Assembly: GCF_026342035.1 (NCBI RefSeq)
Contig: NZ_JAPENM010000003.1
Location: forward strand, 434,001 to 498,000
DNA from: Aldersonia sp. NBC_00410
Lineage (GTDB): Bacteria > Actinomycetota > Actinomycetes > Mycobacteriales > Mycobacteriaceae
Direction: 5' to 3'
DNA length: 64,000 nt
Below, piece after piece: positions 29,130 to 38,469 of the stretch. The position numbers and the translations under genes are program-made. Below the pieces are notes generated by a model, which was not told the DNA's origin, did no database searches, and worked only from the letters and a program-made list of their open reading frames with translations. Each line of letters begins with the position of its first letter. The stretch's first letter is position 1.

Positions 29130-30035
29130 GTGAGCGGTATCTGTGAGGGACGAGTCGTCATCGTGACGGGCGCCGGACGGGGCCTCGGCCGCGCCCACGC
29201 GCTCGCGTTCGCCGCCGAGGGCGCGAAGGTCGTGGTGAACGACCTCGGTGCCGGTATCGACGGTTCGTCGACGGGTGAGGATCCCGCGAGCGCGGTCGTC
29301 GCGGAGATCAAGGCCGCCGGCGGCGAGGCCGTCGTCAACGGTGCCGACGTCGCCGACTGGGCCGGCGCTCAGAGCCTGATCCAGACCGCGATCGACAGCT
29401 TCGGCCGTCTCGACGTGCTGGTGAACAACGCCGGCTTCCTGCGCGACCGCATGCTCGCCAACATGTCCGAGGCCGAGTGGGATGCCGTCACCCGGGTGCA
29501 CCTCAAGGGTCACTTCGCCCCGATGCGGCACGCCATCGAGTACTGGCGCGCACAGTCCAAGGCGGGCGAGCAGGTCGATGCGCGGATCATCAACACCAGC
29601 TCCGGCGCCGGTCTGCAGGGCAGCATCGGCCAGGGCAACTACGCCTCGGCGAAGGGTGGCATCGCGACCCTGACCATTCAGGCGGCCGCGGAATTCGGCC
29701 GCTACGGCGTCACCGTCAACGCGATTGCCCCGTCGGCCCGCACCCGGATGACCGAAGGCGCCTTCGCCGAGACGATGGCCAAGCCGGACGCGGGCTTCGA
29801 CGCGATGGCGCCGGAGAACGTGTCGCCGCTGGTGGTGTGGCTCGGCAGCCCGGCCGCCGCGGGCGTCACGGGCCGCGTGTTCGAGGTGGAGGCGGGCAAG
29901 GTCGCGCTCGCGGACGGCTGGCGGCACGGTGAACCGATCGACAAGGGTGATCGGTGGGAGCCGGCCGAACTCGGCGACGTCGTGCAGAAGTTGATCGACG
30001 GCTCCGCCCCGCCGGAGGCCGTGTACGGCGCCTGA
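29130..30035 (+). CDS. SDR dehydrogenase, Rv3548c-like
   Basis: A 301-residue SDR related to the hydroxyacyl-CoA dehydrogenase domain of multifunctional enzyme type 2 and to Hsd4A at 52665. It shares with Hsd4A the strings TGAGRGLGRAHA, VVVNDLG, NNAGFLRDRMLANMS and NAIAPSARTRMTE. The catalytic YASAK is replaced by NYASAKGG with Tyr present. It follows the SDR at 28295 by 46 bp with GTG 29130 after AGGAG. It belongs to the KstR2 block and likely acts in late beta-oxidation. Confidence 0.85.
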   Translation: MSGICEGRVVIVTGAGRGLGRAHALAFAAEGAKVVVNDLGAGIDGSSTGEDPASAVVAEIKAAGGEAVVNGADVADWAGAQSLIQTAIDSFGRLDVLVNNAGFLRDRMLANMSEAEWDAVTRVHLKGHFAPMRHAIEYWRAQSKAGEQVDARIINTSSGAGLQGSIGQGNYASAKGGIATLTIQAAAEFGRYGVTVNAIAPSARTRMTEGAFAETMAKPDAGFDAMAPENVSPLVVWLGSPAAAGVTGRVFEVEAGKVALADGWRHGEPIDKGDRWEPAELGDVVQKLIDGSAPPEAVYGA

Positions 30036-30105
30036 GAGTTCGAACGCGCCCAGCTACCCTGCGCAACCGCCTTCCGGAACCGTCGGCGCCGGATAGGATG
30101 GAGTT

Positions 30106-30984
30106 GTGCCTGGTCACTGCGTATTGCGCGTGATCGCCGCGGCCGGGGTCGCGGCCGGTTTGGTGCTGTGCGCACCGGGCCTCGCGGTCGCCCAGTCGAC
30201 CTCGTGCTCGTCGTGTACCGCGTCCGATCGCGTGAGCACGGGCGATACGAAACCGGGTGACGGCAACACCAAGCCGGGCGACGGCGGGACCAAGCCGGGT
30301 GACGGCGGCACCAAACCCGGTGAGGGTGGCGAGGGTCCCGGCGGCGGCGAGGAGCCCGGCGCGGGCGGTGGCACTCCTGCGCCCAAGCCGAAGCCGAAGC
30401 CTCCCAAGGCGCCACGCATCGAGATTCCCGCTCCGCAACCGCGGCCGGAAATCGTTGTCCCCCAACCCCGCAACGACACAGCACAATCCGCGAACGACAC
30501 GGCGCCCGGTTCGATTGCGGTGCCGGGACCGCCCGCCGCCGTCCCGCCCGCGATCGAACAGTTCTCGCCCGTCGACCCGTTCGCCGAAAACCCTGTCGCG
30601 GCGCCGTTCGCCCCGGCCGAACAGGAAGGTCCGGCGTCGCCCGGCACGGACGTCGCTCTTCCCGCCTTGCCGCCGCCGATCCCTGCCGCGCCTCCCGGCG
30701 GGCCGCCCGCGGGTGGTGCCGCGTCACCCGGTGCCGGCGACGGTTCGGGGACAGGCGTTTCGGGCACAACCGAGGCTGCCGGCACGGGCAAGGAGCAACC
30801 CGACGTGTCGCCCGCCGTCGCGATGGACACTTTGGGCCCCGCGCAGACCGCGGCCGTGCTCGGTGGTGTCGTCGGCCTGCTGCTCGCCGCAGTATTGGCA
30901 GGCGTGGTGACCTACCAGGGGGCGGCGGCCCAGCAGCACCGCATCGCGGCGGCCCGCGCGGAGTTCTTCGGGACCGGCGCCTGA
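30106..30984 (+). CDS. Secreted Gly/Pro-rich protein with C-terminal membrane segment
   Basis: A 292-residue protein of unknown function. Residues 1-29 form a signal peptide ending AVA-Q. A short CSSC pair (Cys34, Cys37) follows, then four 7-residue repeats TKPGDGG (residues 48-75), a long Pro/Ala/Gly-rich wall-spanning stretch, and a hydrophobic segment at about 248-268 with a short basic tail. This suggests an envelope protein anchored at both or either end. GTG 30106 is used. Its stop overlaps the start of the peptidase gene (ATGA), so the two are linked in one operon. It has no visible tie to steroids. Confidence 0.75.
   Translation: MPGHCVLRVIAAAGVAAGLVLCAPGLAVAQSTSCSSCTASDRVSTGDTKPGDGNTKPGDGGTKPGDGGTKPGEGGEGPGGGEEPGAGGGTPAPKPKPKPPKAPRIEIPAPQPRPEIVVPQPRNDTAQSANDTAPGSIAVPGPPAAVPPAIEQFSPVDPFAENPVAAPFAPAEQEGPASPGTDVALPALPPPIPAAPPGGPPAGGAASPGAGDGSGTGVSGTTEAAGTGKEQPDVSPAVAMDTLGPAQTAAVLGGVVGLLLAAVLAGVVTYQGAAAQQHRIAAARAEFFGTGA
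30247..30330 (+). repeat. 21-bp tandem repeat coding TKPGDGG x4
   Basis: Four in-frame 21-bp units encode TKPGDGN, TKPGDGG, TKPGDGG and TKPGEGG. The units differ at third bases, so this is an old, selected protein repeat, not a recent DNA slip. Confidence 0.85.
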
Positions 30985-31499
30985 TGGCCGACCATCGCGT
31001 CCTCGCCGGCACCAGGTCGTACCGACGGGTCGCGGCCGCGGTCGACGCGGTCTGCTCGGTCGCGGCGGACGCGCATTCGGCCAACCTCGACGCGGTGGTG
31101 GGTGCGGTCGCGGATGAGCGGCACCGCATGATCGAGATAGCGTCGGCCAGCCTTGCCCCCGGCGTATGTGGACAACGCCGCGGATACCCGGACCGCGACG
31201 TCATCGTGTTGTCGTCGGCGCTGCCGAACCGGGATTGGACCCTCGCACATGAACTCGGGCACATCGTTTTCGAGCATCCCGGAACCTCGGCACGCGAGAC
31301 GGTGCTCGAAGCCAGTGACGACCTGATCGCCTACATGCTGAGTCAGCGAGCCTACGAACTCGCCGTCGACCACGGCAGCGATGCGCTTGCCGAATGGGAG
31401 GCGGAAACGTTCGCGAACATGCTGCTGACTCGGTTGCGGGTGATCAACTATCGCGATAGCGGGGTGGCGAGGCTGCGGCTCGACGAGGCGCTCGGGTGA
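30984..31499 (+). CDS. ImmA/IrrE-type metallopeptidase
   Basis: A 171-residue cytosolic zinc peptidase. The HELGH motif is at residues 89-93 (TLAHELGHIVFEH), and the third ligand is likely Glu139 in EWEAETFANMLL, matching the E-A-x-x-F-A-x-x-LL pattern of ImmA proteins. ImmA-type enzymes cleave or inactivate XRE repressors and so relieve repression of mobile elements or stress genes. An XRE/EspR-like gene lies only 1 kb away, and a membrane protein gene overlaps by four bases, so a peptidase-repressor pair is a natural reading. Confidence 0.85.
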   Translation: MADHRVLAGTRSYRRVAAAVDAVCSVAADAHSANLDAVVGAVADERHRMIEIASASLAPGVCGQRRGYPDRDVIVLSSALPNRDWTLAHELGHIVFEHPGTSARETVLEASDDLIAYMLSQRAYELAVDHGSDALAEWEAETFANMLLTRLRVINYRDSGVARLRLDEALG

Positions 31500-32488
31500 G
31501 TGCCTGGATCGTGGCGCTGCTGGTATGGGTGGCGGCGGGTGCGCGTGTCGGTAGAGTGCTGGTCCGGCCCGCGACCGTGGTCCGGATGGCGATCGTCGTC
31601 GCGGTCGCCGCCGTCGCGGGTGCGACGACCGTGGCGGTGCCCGACGTTGCGCAAGCGCTCGATGAACTGGTCTCGGGTGATGACGGGGCGAATGGCGCGT
31701 CGCTGTCGGCCACGCTCGGCGTGTCCCTATGGGTGTGCGCCGGTGGCGCAGTGATGGTGATCGCGATCGCGGCCTGGCCGATTGCTTCGCGGAACCTGCG
31801 CCCGGTGGCGGCCGTGACCTATGCCGGCACCGCGATCCTCGTGCTGGTCACCTGCATCTGGTCGGTCACCGTGGGTTGGGTTGTGGTGGCGTGCTGCGGC
31901 GTGTTCACCGTTATCACCGGCCTGCGCAACCTGGTGTGGTCGCCGCTCGGCCGGGGCATCGCGATCTTTACCGCCGCGACGGCGTTCGTCACCGTGCTCG
32001 CGGTATTGCAGGTGTTCGATCCGCCGTCGTACCAACCGGGCCAGGCGCCGTTCGCCACACCGGGTTGGGCATGGTCGGTCGCCGCCGTTGCGATCGCGGT
32101 TGCGGCCGTGTGGATTCTCGTCGAGGTGTGGATCCGGGCACGGCTGCTGCTGCGCCGGACGAAGAGCCTGCATCGCTCGTTGACCGACCGGTTCCCCGAG
32201 GTGGTGATGACCGACGGCTTCCGGCGGACGACGACCGTGTTGCGAGCCTCGGACCAGGTTGCGCACATCATGGACGCGATGTACCTGCAGTCGGGCGGCG
32301 GCATCGAAACCGTGCAGCCGACTCCGCCACCGGAATCGAGCAGGGAGCGGGCGGTCGTGGTCGCGCGCTGGGCGCGCGACCCGGTGACCAGCGAACCGCT
32401 CGACGCTGCCTGGGTTGCGCCGCCGAAAGGAATGTCCACACGACGGTGGGTGGTTGCGGTCGCGCGGGCGTACTCGGCAACCACATGA
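31496..32488 (+). CDS. Multi-pass membrane protein with cytoplasmic tail
   Basis: A 330-residue protein with about seven hydrophobic segments between residues 3 and 220 and a roughly 110-residue hydrophilic C-terminal tail. The tail includes HRSLTDRFPEVV and RASDQVAHIMDAMYL. It resembles the MAB_1171c-type putative transporters often found beside ImmA and XRE genes in actinobacteria, but the match is by architecture and context, so it is tentative. GTG 31496 overlaps the peptidase stop (GTGA). It could sense an envelope signal and pass it to the peptidase. Confidence 0.7.
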   Translation: MSAWIVALLVWVAAGARVGRVLVRPATVVRMAIVVAVAAVAGATTVAVPDVAQALDELVSGDDGANGASLSATLGVSLWVCAGGAVMVIAIAAWPIASRNLRPVAAVTYAGTAILVLVTCIWSVTVGWVVVACCGVFTVITGLRNLVWSPLGRGIAIFTAATAFVTVLAVLQVFDPPSYQPGQAPFATPGWAWSVAAVAIAVAAVWILVEVWIRARLLLRRTKSLHRSLTDRFPEVVMTDGFRRTTTVLRASDQVAHIMDAMYLQSGGGIETVQPTPPPESSRERAVVVARWARDPVTSEPLDAAWVAPPKGMSTRRWVVAVARAYSATT

Positions 32489-32533
32489 CCGGCCCCCGCC
32501 GGGGATCGATCTCGACGGCCGACCGACCGGGAG

Positions 32534-32950
32534 TTAGCTCGATGCGTCCGGCGGGACTTCGGGGAGCCCTTCGCTGGCCCGGAGCTTCTCCGCCATCGAC
32601 GTCAGCAGGTTCTGCGATTCCTCGGAGAGGTCGAACGCTCGCGCCGACAACCGGCGCAGGCCATAGCCCTGCAGTTGCGCCAGCAGCTCGAGGTCATGCT
32701 CGATCTTTGCCGCGTAGATGTCGTTGAAGAAGTAGTCCGACTTCACCTTGAAGAACTTCGCAAGCGCGGACACCGTCTCATCGGACGGGTTGGTCCGCTG
32801 CCCGGAACGTAACTGGGACAGGTAGGGCTTCGAGATCGAATGCCCTGCCGTTGTCAGGGCCGATGCAACTTCCGCGTTGGTATGGGGCTTACGCCCCGGC
32901 GGATGCACGGTCTCGAACAGCTTGTTCAGTCTTGCCGCGAAATCTGCCAT
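32534..32950 (-). CDS. EspR-like XRE-family DNA-binding protein
   Basis: A 138-residue regulator. Its opening FAARLNKLFETVHPPGRKPHTNAEVA, followed by YLSQLRSGQRTNPSDETVSALAKFF, follows the plan of M. tuberculosis EspR (Rv3849), a nucleoid-associated XRE protein with a C-terminal dimer domain. The helix-turn-helix spans about residues 27-66. The C-terminal helices (LELLAQLQGYGLRRLSARA) would dimerise. It is convergent with the ImmA operon. Its promoter region carries repeated GCAAACC sites, which may be its own operators. Confidence 0.85.
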   Translation of the reverse strand: MADFAARLNKLFETVHPPGRKPHTNAEVASALTTAGHSISKPYLSQLRSGQRTNPSDETVSALAKFFKVKSDYFFNDIYAAKIEHDLELLAQLQGYGLRRLSARAFDLSEESQNLLTSMAEKLRASEGLPEVPPDASS

Positions 32951-33196
32951 CGTCGCTGGTCACCTCCTCCGCCGCTGCCCGTAGCGCATCTGCGGCACAG
33001 TGGCACCGACAATAGCGGCCTGGTAACTGCAAACCTAGCATCACGCGGACATTTCTTTGCAAACCTTTGCGTCGAATTCGCATCGGTCTTTAGAAATGCC
33101 TGGTTACTGCCCCGAACCATGGGTCAACACTTGCAGACCGGTCGGTATGTCCAGGGTTGAAGTATAGCAGGGGGGCACAGTTAGCCATTTGCAACG

Positions 33197-33211
33197 GGTT
33201 TGCCGCAAACC
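33197..33211. promoter_or_regulatory. Palindromic operator GGTTTGC-C-GCAAACC
   Basis: A perfect 15-bp inverted repeat of the heptamer GCAAACC that recurs upstream of the EspR-like gene. It is a likely dimer-binding site. EspR is known to favour AT-containing TTTGC/GCAAA half-sites, so self-binding is a fair inference. Confidence 0.5.
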
Positions 33212-33274
33212 CGAATTCGGCGACGTCGAGCATCAACCGCGCGCGTCACCGTCGGCCGGCGACATTCGGGCAAA

Positions 33275-33316
33275 GACGAGGGCGCGCGCGGAGTGAAATC
33301 CGCACGCGCCCTCGTC
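33275..33316 (-). terminator. Hairpin terminator after fadA5
   Basis: Arms 33275-33292 and 33299-33316 form an 18-bp stem with one G-U type mismatch and a six-base loop. On the minus strand it is followed by TTTG. It lies 24 bp after the fadA5 stop. Confidence 0.8.
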
Positions 33317-33340
33317 GCGATCCGTCGGGTCGGCCCCGGA

Positions 33341-34579
<1,239 letters not shown>

Positions 34580-34608
34580 CTACTGGCGGGTTGTGATTCA
34601 ATACATAA

Positions 34609-34622
34609 TAGAACGTGTTCCA
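34609..34622. promoter_or_regulatory. KstR box for cyp125
   Basis: TAGAACGTGTTCCA matches TnnAACnnGTTnnA fully. It is 53 bp before the cyp125 start, and the AT-rich bases ATACATAAT just before it could form the -10 region. Confidence 0.85.
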
Positions 34623-34674
34623 CATCGCGGGCAGTCCCCAGTGCACCGCGATGTTCATTGTTGGAGGAGACGCT

Positions 34675-35928
34675 GTGGGCAAACCCAATCTTCCCGAGGG
34701 ATTCGACGTAACCGACCCGGAGATCTATGCCGAGCGAGTGCCGTTCGAGGAGTTCGCCGAGCTGCGCAAGAGCGCGCCGATCTGGTGGAATCCCAAGTCG
34801 CCCGAGGTCGGCGGTTTCACCGACGACGGATACTGGGTGGTGAGCAAGCATGCCGACGTCCGAGAGGTCTCCATTCGCAGCGACGTGTTCTCCACCTGGG
34901 AGAACACCGCGATCCCGCGCTTCAACGATGACATCACGCGTGACCAGATCGAGATGCAGCGCTTCGTGCTGCTGAACAAGGACGCGCCGGAGCACACCAA
35001 GCTGCGCAAGATCGTGTCGCGGGGCTTCACCCCTCGCGCGATCAACAGCCTGTCCGACGAGCTGCGCGAGCGCGCGGCGAAGATCGTCCGCGAGGCGGCC
35101 GAGTCCGGCTCCGGTGACTTCGTCACCCAGGTCGCCGCCGAACTGCCGCTGCAGGCGATCGCCGATCTGATCGGCGTGCCGCAGGAGGACCGCTCCAAGG
35201 TCTTCGACTGGTCGAACACGATGACCTCCTACGACGACCCCGAGTTCGAGGGCGCCGACCCGCTGGCCGCGTCGACCGAACTGCTCGGCTACGCGTGGCA
35301 GATGGCCGAGAACAAGAAGGCCTGCCCGGCGGACGACATCATGACCAAGCTCATCGAGGCCGACATCGACGGCGAGGCGCTCAGCTCCGAGGAGTTCGGG
35401 TTCTTCGTGATGATGCTCGCCGTGGCCGGCAACGAGACGACTCGTAACGCCACCACCCACGGTATGGCCGCGTTCCTGGACAACCCCGAGCAGTGGGAGC
35501 TGTACAAGAAGGAGCGCCCCGCGACCGCCGCCGACGAGATCATTCGCTGGGCGTCGCCGATCTCCGCGTTCCAGCGCACCGCGCTCGCGGACACCGAGCT
35601 CAGCGGTGTGCAGATCAAGAAGGGCCAGCGCGTCGTCATGCTGTACGCGTCGGCGAACTTCGACGAAGACGTGTTCGAGAACCCGATGAAGTTCGACATC
35701 ACGCGGGACCCGAACCCGCACGTGTCGTTCGGCGGCACCGGCGCGCACTACTGCCTCGGTGCCAACCTCGCCCGGCTCGAGATCAACATCATCTTCAATG
35801 CGATCGCCGATGCCCTGCCGGACATCACCAAGGTCTCCCCGCCGACCCGCCTGCGTTCGGGCTGGCTCAACGGCCTCAAGGAGTTCAAGGTCGACTACAA
35901 GACGACGGGCTGCCCGGTCGCGCACTAG
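34675..35928 (+). CDS. cyp125: Steroid C26-monooxygenase CYP125
   Basis: The P450 that starts cholesterol side-chain breakdown by oxidising C26 to the acid. It has 417 residues with AGNETTRN in the I-helix, the E-helix string TAADEIIRW, and the heme loop FGGTGAHYCLGANLAR with Cys360. The C-terminus CPVAH is the same as in M. tuberculosis CYP125A1. GTG 34675 is chosen because GGAGGAG lies six bases upstream. ATG 34651 would lack a site. It stands divergent from fadA5. Confidence 0.95.
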   Translation: MGKPNLPEGFDVTDPEIYAERVPFEEFAELRKSAPIWWNPKSPEVGGFTDDGYWVVSKHADVREVSIRSDVFSTWENTAIPRFNDDITRDQIEMQRFVLLNKDAPEHTKLRKIVSRGFTPRAINSLSDELRERAAKIVREAAESGSGDFVTQVAAELPLQAIADLIGVPQEDRSKVFDWSNTMTSYDDPEFEGADPLAASTELLGYAWQMAENKKACPADDIMTKLIEADIDGEALSSEEFGFFVMMLAVAGNETTRNATTHGMAAFLDNPEQWELYKKERPATAADEIIRWASPISAFQRTALADTELSGVQIKKGQRVVMLYASANFDEDVFENPMKFDITRDPNPHVSFGGTGAHYCLGANLARLEINIIFNAIADALPDITKVSPPTRLRSGWLNGLKEFKVDYKTTGCPVAH

Positions 35929-35946
35929 ACCGACACGGACAACGCG

Positions 35947-35990
35947 AAAGGAGGGGCGGTACCCGAATCGGGTACCGCCCCTCCTTTTTT
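35947..35990. terminator. Rho-independent bidirectional terminator
   Basis: A perfect 18-bp stem (35947-35964 with 35970-35987), a five-base loop and a run of six T at 35985-35990. An A-run at the left arm serves the other strand. It ends cyp125 and the converging KSI-like operon. Confidence 0.92.
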
Positions 35991-36011
35991 CGGCGGTCGG
36001 TGGTCGGTGGG

Positions 36012-36422
36012 TCAGGCCGGGCGGGCGGTCTTCATCGCCCGGTCGACCTCCCAGAAGGCCCGCAGGTTCAGCAGCTTGCCCTCGTCGTTCACCCGATAGG
36101 TGAACACGCCCTCGGCGTCGATGATGCTGCCGCCGATCGAGGTCCGGATGAGGCCGGTGAAGACGATCTCGTTGCCGCACTGGAACGAGTCATTGTGAAT
36201 GAACTCGATCGAGTCGGTCTTCGCGATCGCCATGTCGTAGAACCGCGCGATCGCCTCTTTGCCGTGATGGCCCTTGCCCTCTGGATCGAAACCCGAAGGG
36301 CCGACGGGATCCTCGACGCAGCCGTCCTCGGCAAAGAGGGCCAGCCAGCCGTCCTTGTCCTTGGTGCGGGCGCAAGCCTGCGAGGCGAGAGCGGCTACGC
36401 GGACGGGATGTTCGGTGCTCAT
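36012..36422 (-). CDS. Delta5-3-ketosteroid isomerase-like protein
   Basis: A 136-residue NTF2-fold protein that resembles bacterial ketosteroid isomerase more closely than most: WLALFAEDGCVEDPVG matches the KSI active-site strand, and Asp38 falls on the catalytic base. The oxyanion-hole Tyr and second Asp of classical KSI are not seen, so the rate or reaction may differ. KSI moves the double bond from 5,6 to 4,5 in 3-ketosteroids. ATG 36422 overlaps the stop of the F420-type gene before it in the ltp operon, and it is the operon's last gene. Confidence 0.8.
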   Translation of the reverse strand: MSTEHPVRVAALASQACARTKDKDGWLALFAEDGCVEDPVGPSGFDPEGKGHHGKEAIARFYDMAIAKTDSIEFIHNDSFQCGNEIVFTGLIRTSIGGSIIDAEGVFTYRVNDEGKLLNLRAFWEVDRAMKTARPA

Positions 36423-37282
36423 GCGATGTTCTCCGCAGCAAACTTGCGCAGGGAGTCCTGCTTGGCCCCCAAGGGGGCGTCGAAGCCGAGTCCGTCGAAG
36501 ATCCACGGCACGGTGATTGCGTCGGTGATGCCGGCCTCGGCCATCTCCTCGTAACCGGCCTTGCCGAAGCGGTCGATGCACACCGCCTGAATCTCGAACG
36601 GCTCATCGGCCCGGCCGTATTCGGCGCGCAGCTCATCGAGACGGGCCATGGTGGACTTCAGGTCGTCCAGCTTCATCATCGCCGAGGTCCAGCCGTCACC
36701 GACCCGCGCCGCCCGCTTCAGGGCGACTTCGGTGTGGCCGCCGACGTAGAACGGCACCTTCTCGCTCGGGGCCGGGCTCATCTGCAGCCGGTCGAAATCG
36801 AAGAACTTGCCGTGGTATTCGACCATGCCGCCGTCGAGGACGAGCTTGATCACCTCGATCATCTCGTCGACCCGCGCACCCCGCTTCGCGTAAGGCGCAC
36901 CGCACCATTCGAATTCCTCGGGTGCCCAGCCGATTCCGACGCCGAAGCCGAAGCGATTGCCGGTGAGGTTGGCAACCGATCCGACCTGCCGGGCGAGCAG
37001 CAACGGATTGCGCGAGCCCAGCTTCAGCACATTGGTGTAGAAGCGGATGGTCTTGGTCACCGCGGCCATCGAGGCCGCGGCGATCAAGGGGTCAACCCAC
37101 GGCGTCTCCTCGTTCCACATCCGGGAGCCGTCGGGCGTGTAGGGGTACTTCTCCGCCGCCGTCTCCATGTAGAACAACGAATCCGGCAGGGCGATGGAGG
37201 CAAAGCCGCATTCCTCTGCCGTTTGCGCCAGCCCGCTCAGCTGATCGAGCGGGCTCATTGCGACGCCGACGGTGAATTTCAT
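36419..37282 (-). CDS. F420-dependent LLM-class oxidoreductase
   Basis: A 287-residue TIM-barrel of the luciferase-like family. It has the KFTVGVAMSPLDQLSGLAQTAEECGFASIALPD opening and GFGVGIGWAPEEFEW, typical of F420-dependent members in actinobacteria. It would use reduced F420 to reduce, or oxidised F420 to oxidise, a substrate of the side-chain pathway. ATG 37282 lies after GGAAAG, two bases after the ltp3 stop. It is a different protein from the Rv3520c-like gene at 40563; two such enzymes in one region are notable. Confidence 0.82.
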   Translation of the reverse strand: MKFTVGVAMSPLDQLSGLAQTAEECGFASIALPDSLFYMETAAEKYPYTPDGSRMWNEETPWVDPLIAAASMAAVTKTIRFYTNVLKLGSRNPLLLARQVGSVANLTGNRFGFGVGIGWAPEEFEWCGAPYAKRGARVDEMIEVIKLVLDGGMVEYHGKFFDFDRLQMSPAPSEKVPFYVGGHTEVALKRAARVGDGWTSAMMKLDDLKSTMARLDELRAEYGRADEPFEIQAVCIDRFGKAGYEEMAEAGITDAITVPWIFDGLGFDAPLGAKQDSLRKFAAENIA

Positions 37283-37284
37283 AG

Positions 37285-38469
37285 TTACTTTCCTTCTGCC
37301 CAGTCCGGGCGCTCGGATCCGACGACCCACATGGCGAAGTACTGCGAGCCACCGCCGTACGCGTGACCGAGCGCCTTACGTGCGCCCGCAACCTGATGGT
37401 CGCCGGCCCGGTCCATCACCTGCATGGCCGATTCCGCGAGGCGGATCATGCCCGAGGCGCCGATCGGGTTCGACGAAAGAACGCCACCGGAAGCGTTGAC
37501 CGGCAGCTTGCCGCCGATCGCGGTTTCGCCGGCCTCGGTGAGCTTCCAGCCCTCGCCCTCGGGCATGAAGCCGAGGTTCTCGAGCCACATCGGCTCGAAC
37601 CAAGAGAAGGGCACGTAGATCTCGGCGGCGTCGATCTCCTCGAGCGGGTCCTTGATGCCCGCGGCCTCCCACAGCGCCGCGGCCGCATCGCGGCCCGCCT
37701 GCGGGTTGACCTGGTCGCGCTCGGAGAAGGTGGTGGGCTCGGTCCGCATCGACGTGGCGTGGATCCAGGCGACCTTGCGGCCTTGCGCCTCCACCAGCGC
37801 GGCAGCTTCGGAGTTGCCGAGCACGATGGCGCACGCGCCGTCCGAGGACGGGCAGGTCTCGTCGTAGCGGATCGGGTCCCACAGCATCTGCGAGGCCTGC
37901 ACCGACTCGAGCGTGATGTCGGGCTGCTGGAGGTGCGCGTACGGGTTCTTCGAGCCGTTCAGACGATCCTTGACCGCCACCATCGAACCGATGTGCGTCG
38001 GTGCGTTGGAACGCCGGATGTAGGAACGGACGTGCGGTGCGAAGTATCCGCCCGCGCCCGCGCCGACCGGCATGTTGAAGGGGACCGGAATCGACAACGC
38101 CCACATGGCGTTCGACTCCGACTGCTTCTCCCACGCGACCGCGAGCACCCGCTTGTGCACGCCGGCCTGCACCAGGCTGGCGGCCACGATGCCCGTGGAG
38201 GCACCGACCGAGCCCGCGGTGTGCACGCGGATAAGGGGCTTGCCCGTCGCGCCGAGCGAGTCGGCCATGAACAACTCGGGCATCATGACGCCCTCGAAGA
38301 AGTCCGGGGCCTTGCCGACCACGACCGCGTCGATATCGTCCCAGGTGACGTTCGCATCGACCATCGCCCGGTCGATCGCCTCGCGGCACATGCCCGCCAT
38401 CGAGACGTCGTGGCGCTTGGCGACATAGTGGGTCTGCCCGGTGCCGAGCACCGCTGCCGGCTGCTTCAT
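37285..38469 (-). CDS. ltp3: Thiolase-fold lipid-transfer protein Ltp3
   Basis: A 394-residue thiolase-fold protein of the SCP2/Ltp group, matching Rv3523 in length and sequence plan: DDIDAVVVGKAPDFFEG, TAGSVGASTG, and the C-terminal GGVLSSNPIGASGMIR and GHAYGGGSQY. These proteins include the retro-aldolases that split steroid side-chain CoA esters. The thiolase nucleophile Cys is not present in the TAGSVGAST position, so ordinary thiolysis is unlikely. It overlaps ltp4, and an OB-fold protein is encoded in the same operon, a common Ltp partner. Confidence 0.9.
   Translation of the reverse strand: MKQPAAVLGTGQTHYVAKRHDVSMAGMCREAIDRAMVDANVTWDDIDAVVVGKAPDFFEGVMMPELFMADSLGATGKPLIRVHTAGSVGASTGIVAASLVQAGVHKRVLAVAWEKQSESNAMWALSIPVPFNMPVGAGAGGYFAPHVRSYIRRSNAPTHIGSMVAVKDRLNGSKNPYAHLQQPDITLESVQASQMLWDPIRYDETCPSSDGACAIVLGNSEAAALVEAQGRKVAWIHATSMRTEPTTFSERDQVNPQAGRDAAAALWEAAGIKDPLEEIDAAEIYVPFSWFEPMWLENLGFMPEGEGWKLTEAGETAIGGKLPVNASGGVLSSNPIGASGMIRLAESAMQVMDRAGDHQVAGARKALGHAYGGGSQYFAMWVVGSERPDWAEGK

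Larger units (their letters stand above)
32951..33340. other. 390-bp intergenic region with GCAAACC array
   Basis: This gap lies between the EspR-like start and the fadA5 stop and is lower in GC than its surroundings. It contains GCAAACC at 33029, 33059 and 33205 and GGTTTGC at 33197, and a near-duplicate of GCCTGGTAACTGC (33018-33030) as GCCTGGTTACTGC (33098-33110). The last two GCAAACC-type sites make a 15-bp palindrome. The fadA5 terminator hairpin is at 33275. No gene or KstR box was seen. Confidence 0.6.

Noticed and set aside
29702-31264. 520-codon minus-strand frame across 29702-31264
   Set aside because: Arg/Pro/Ser-rich shadow of the SDR, secreted protein and peptidase genes.
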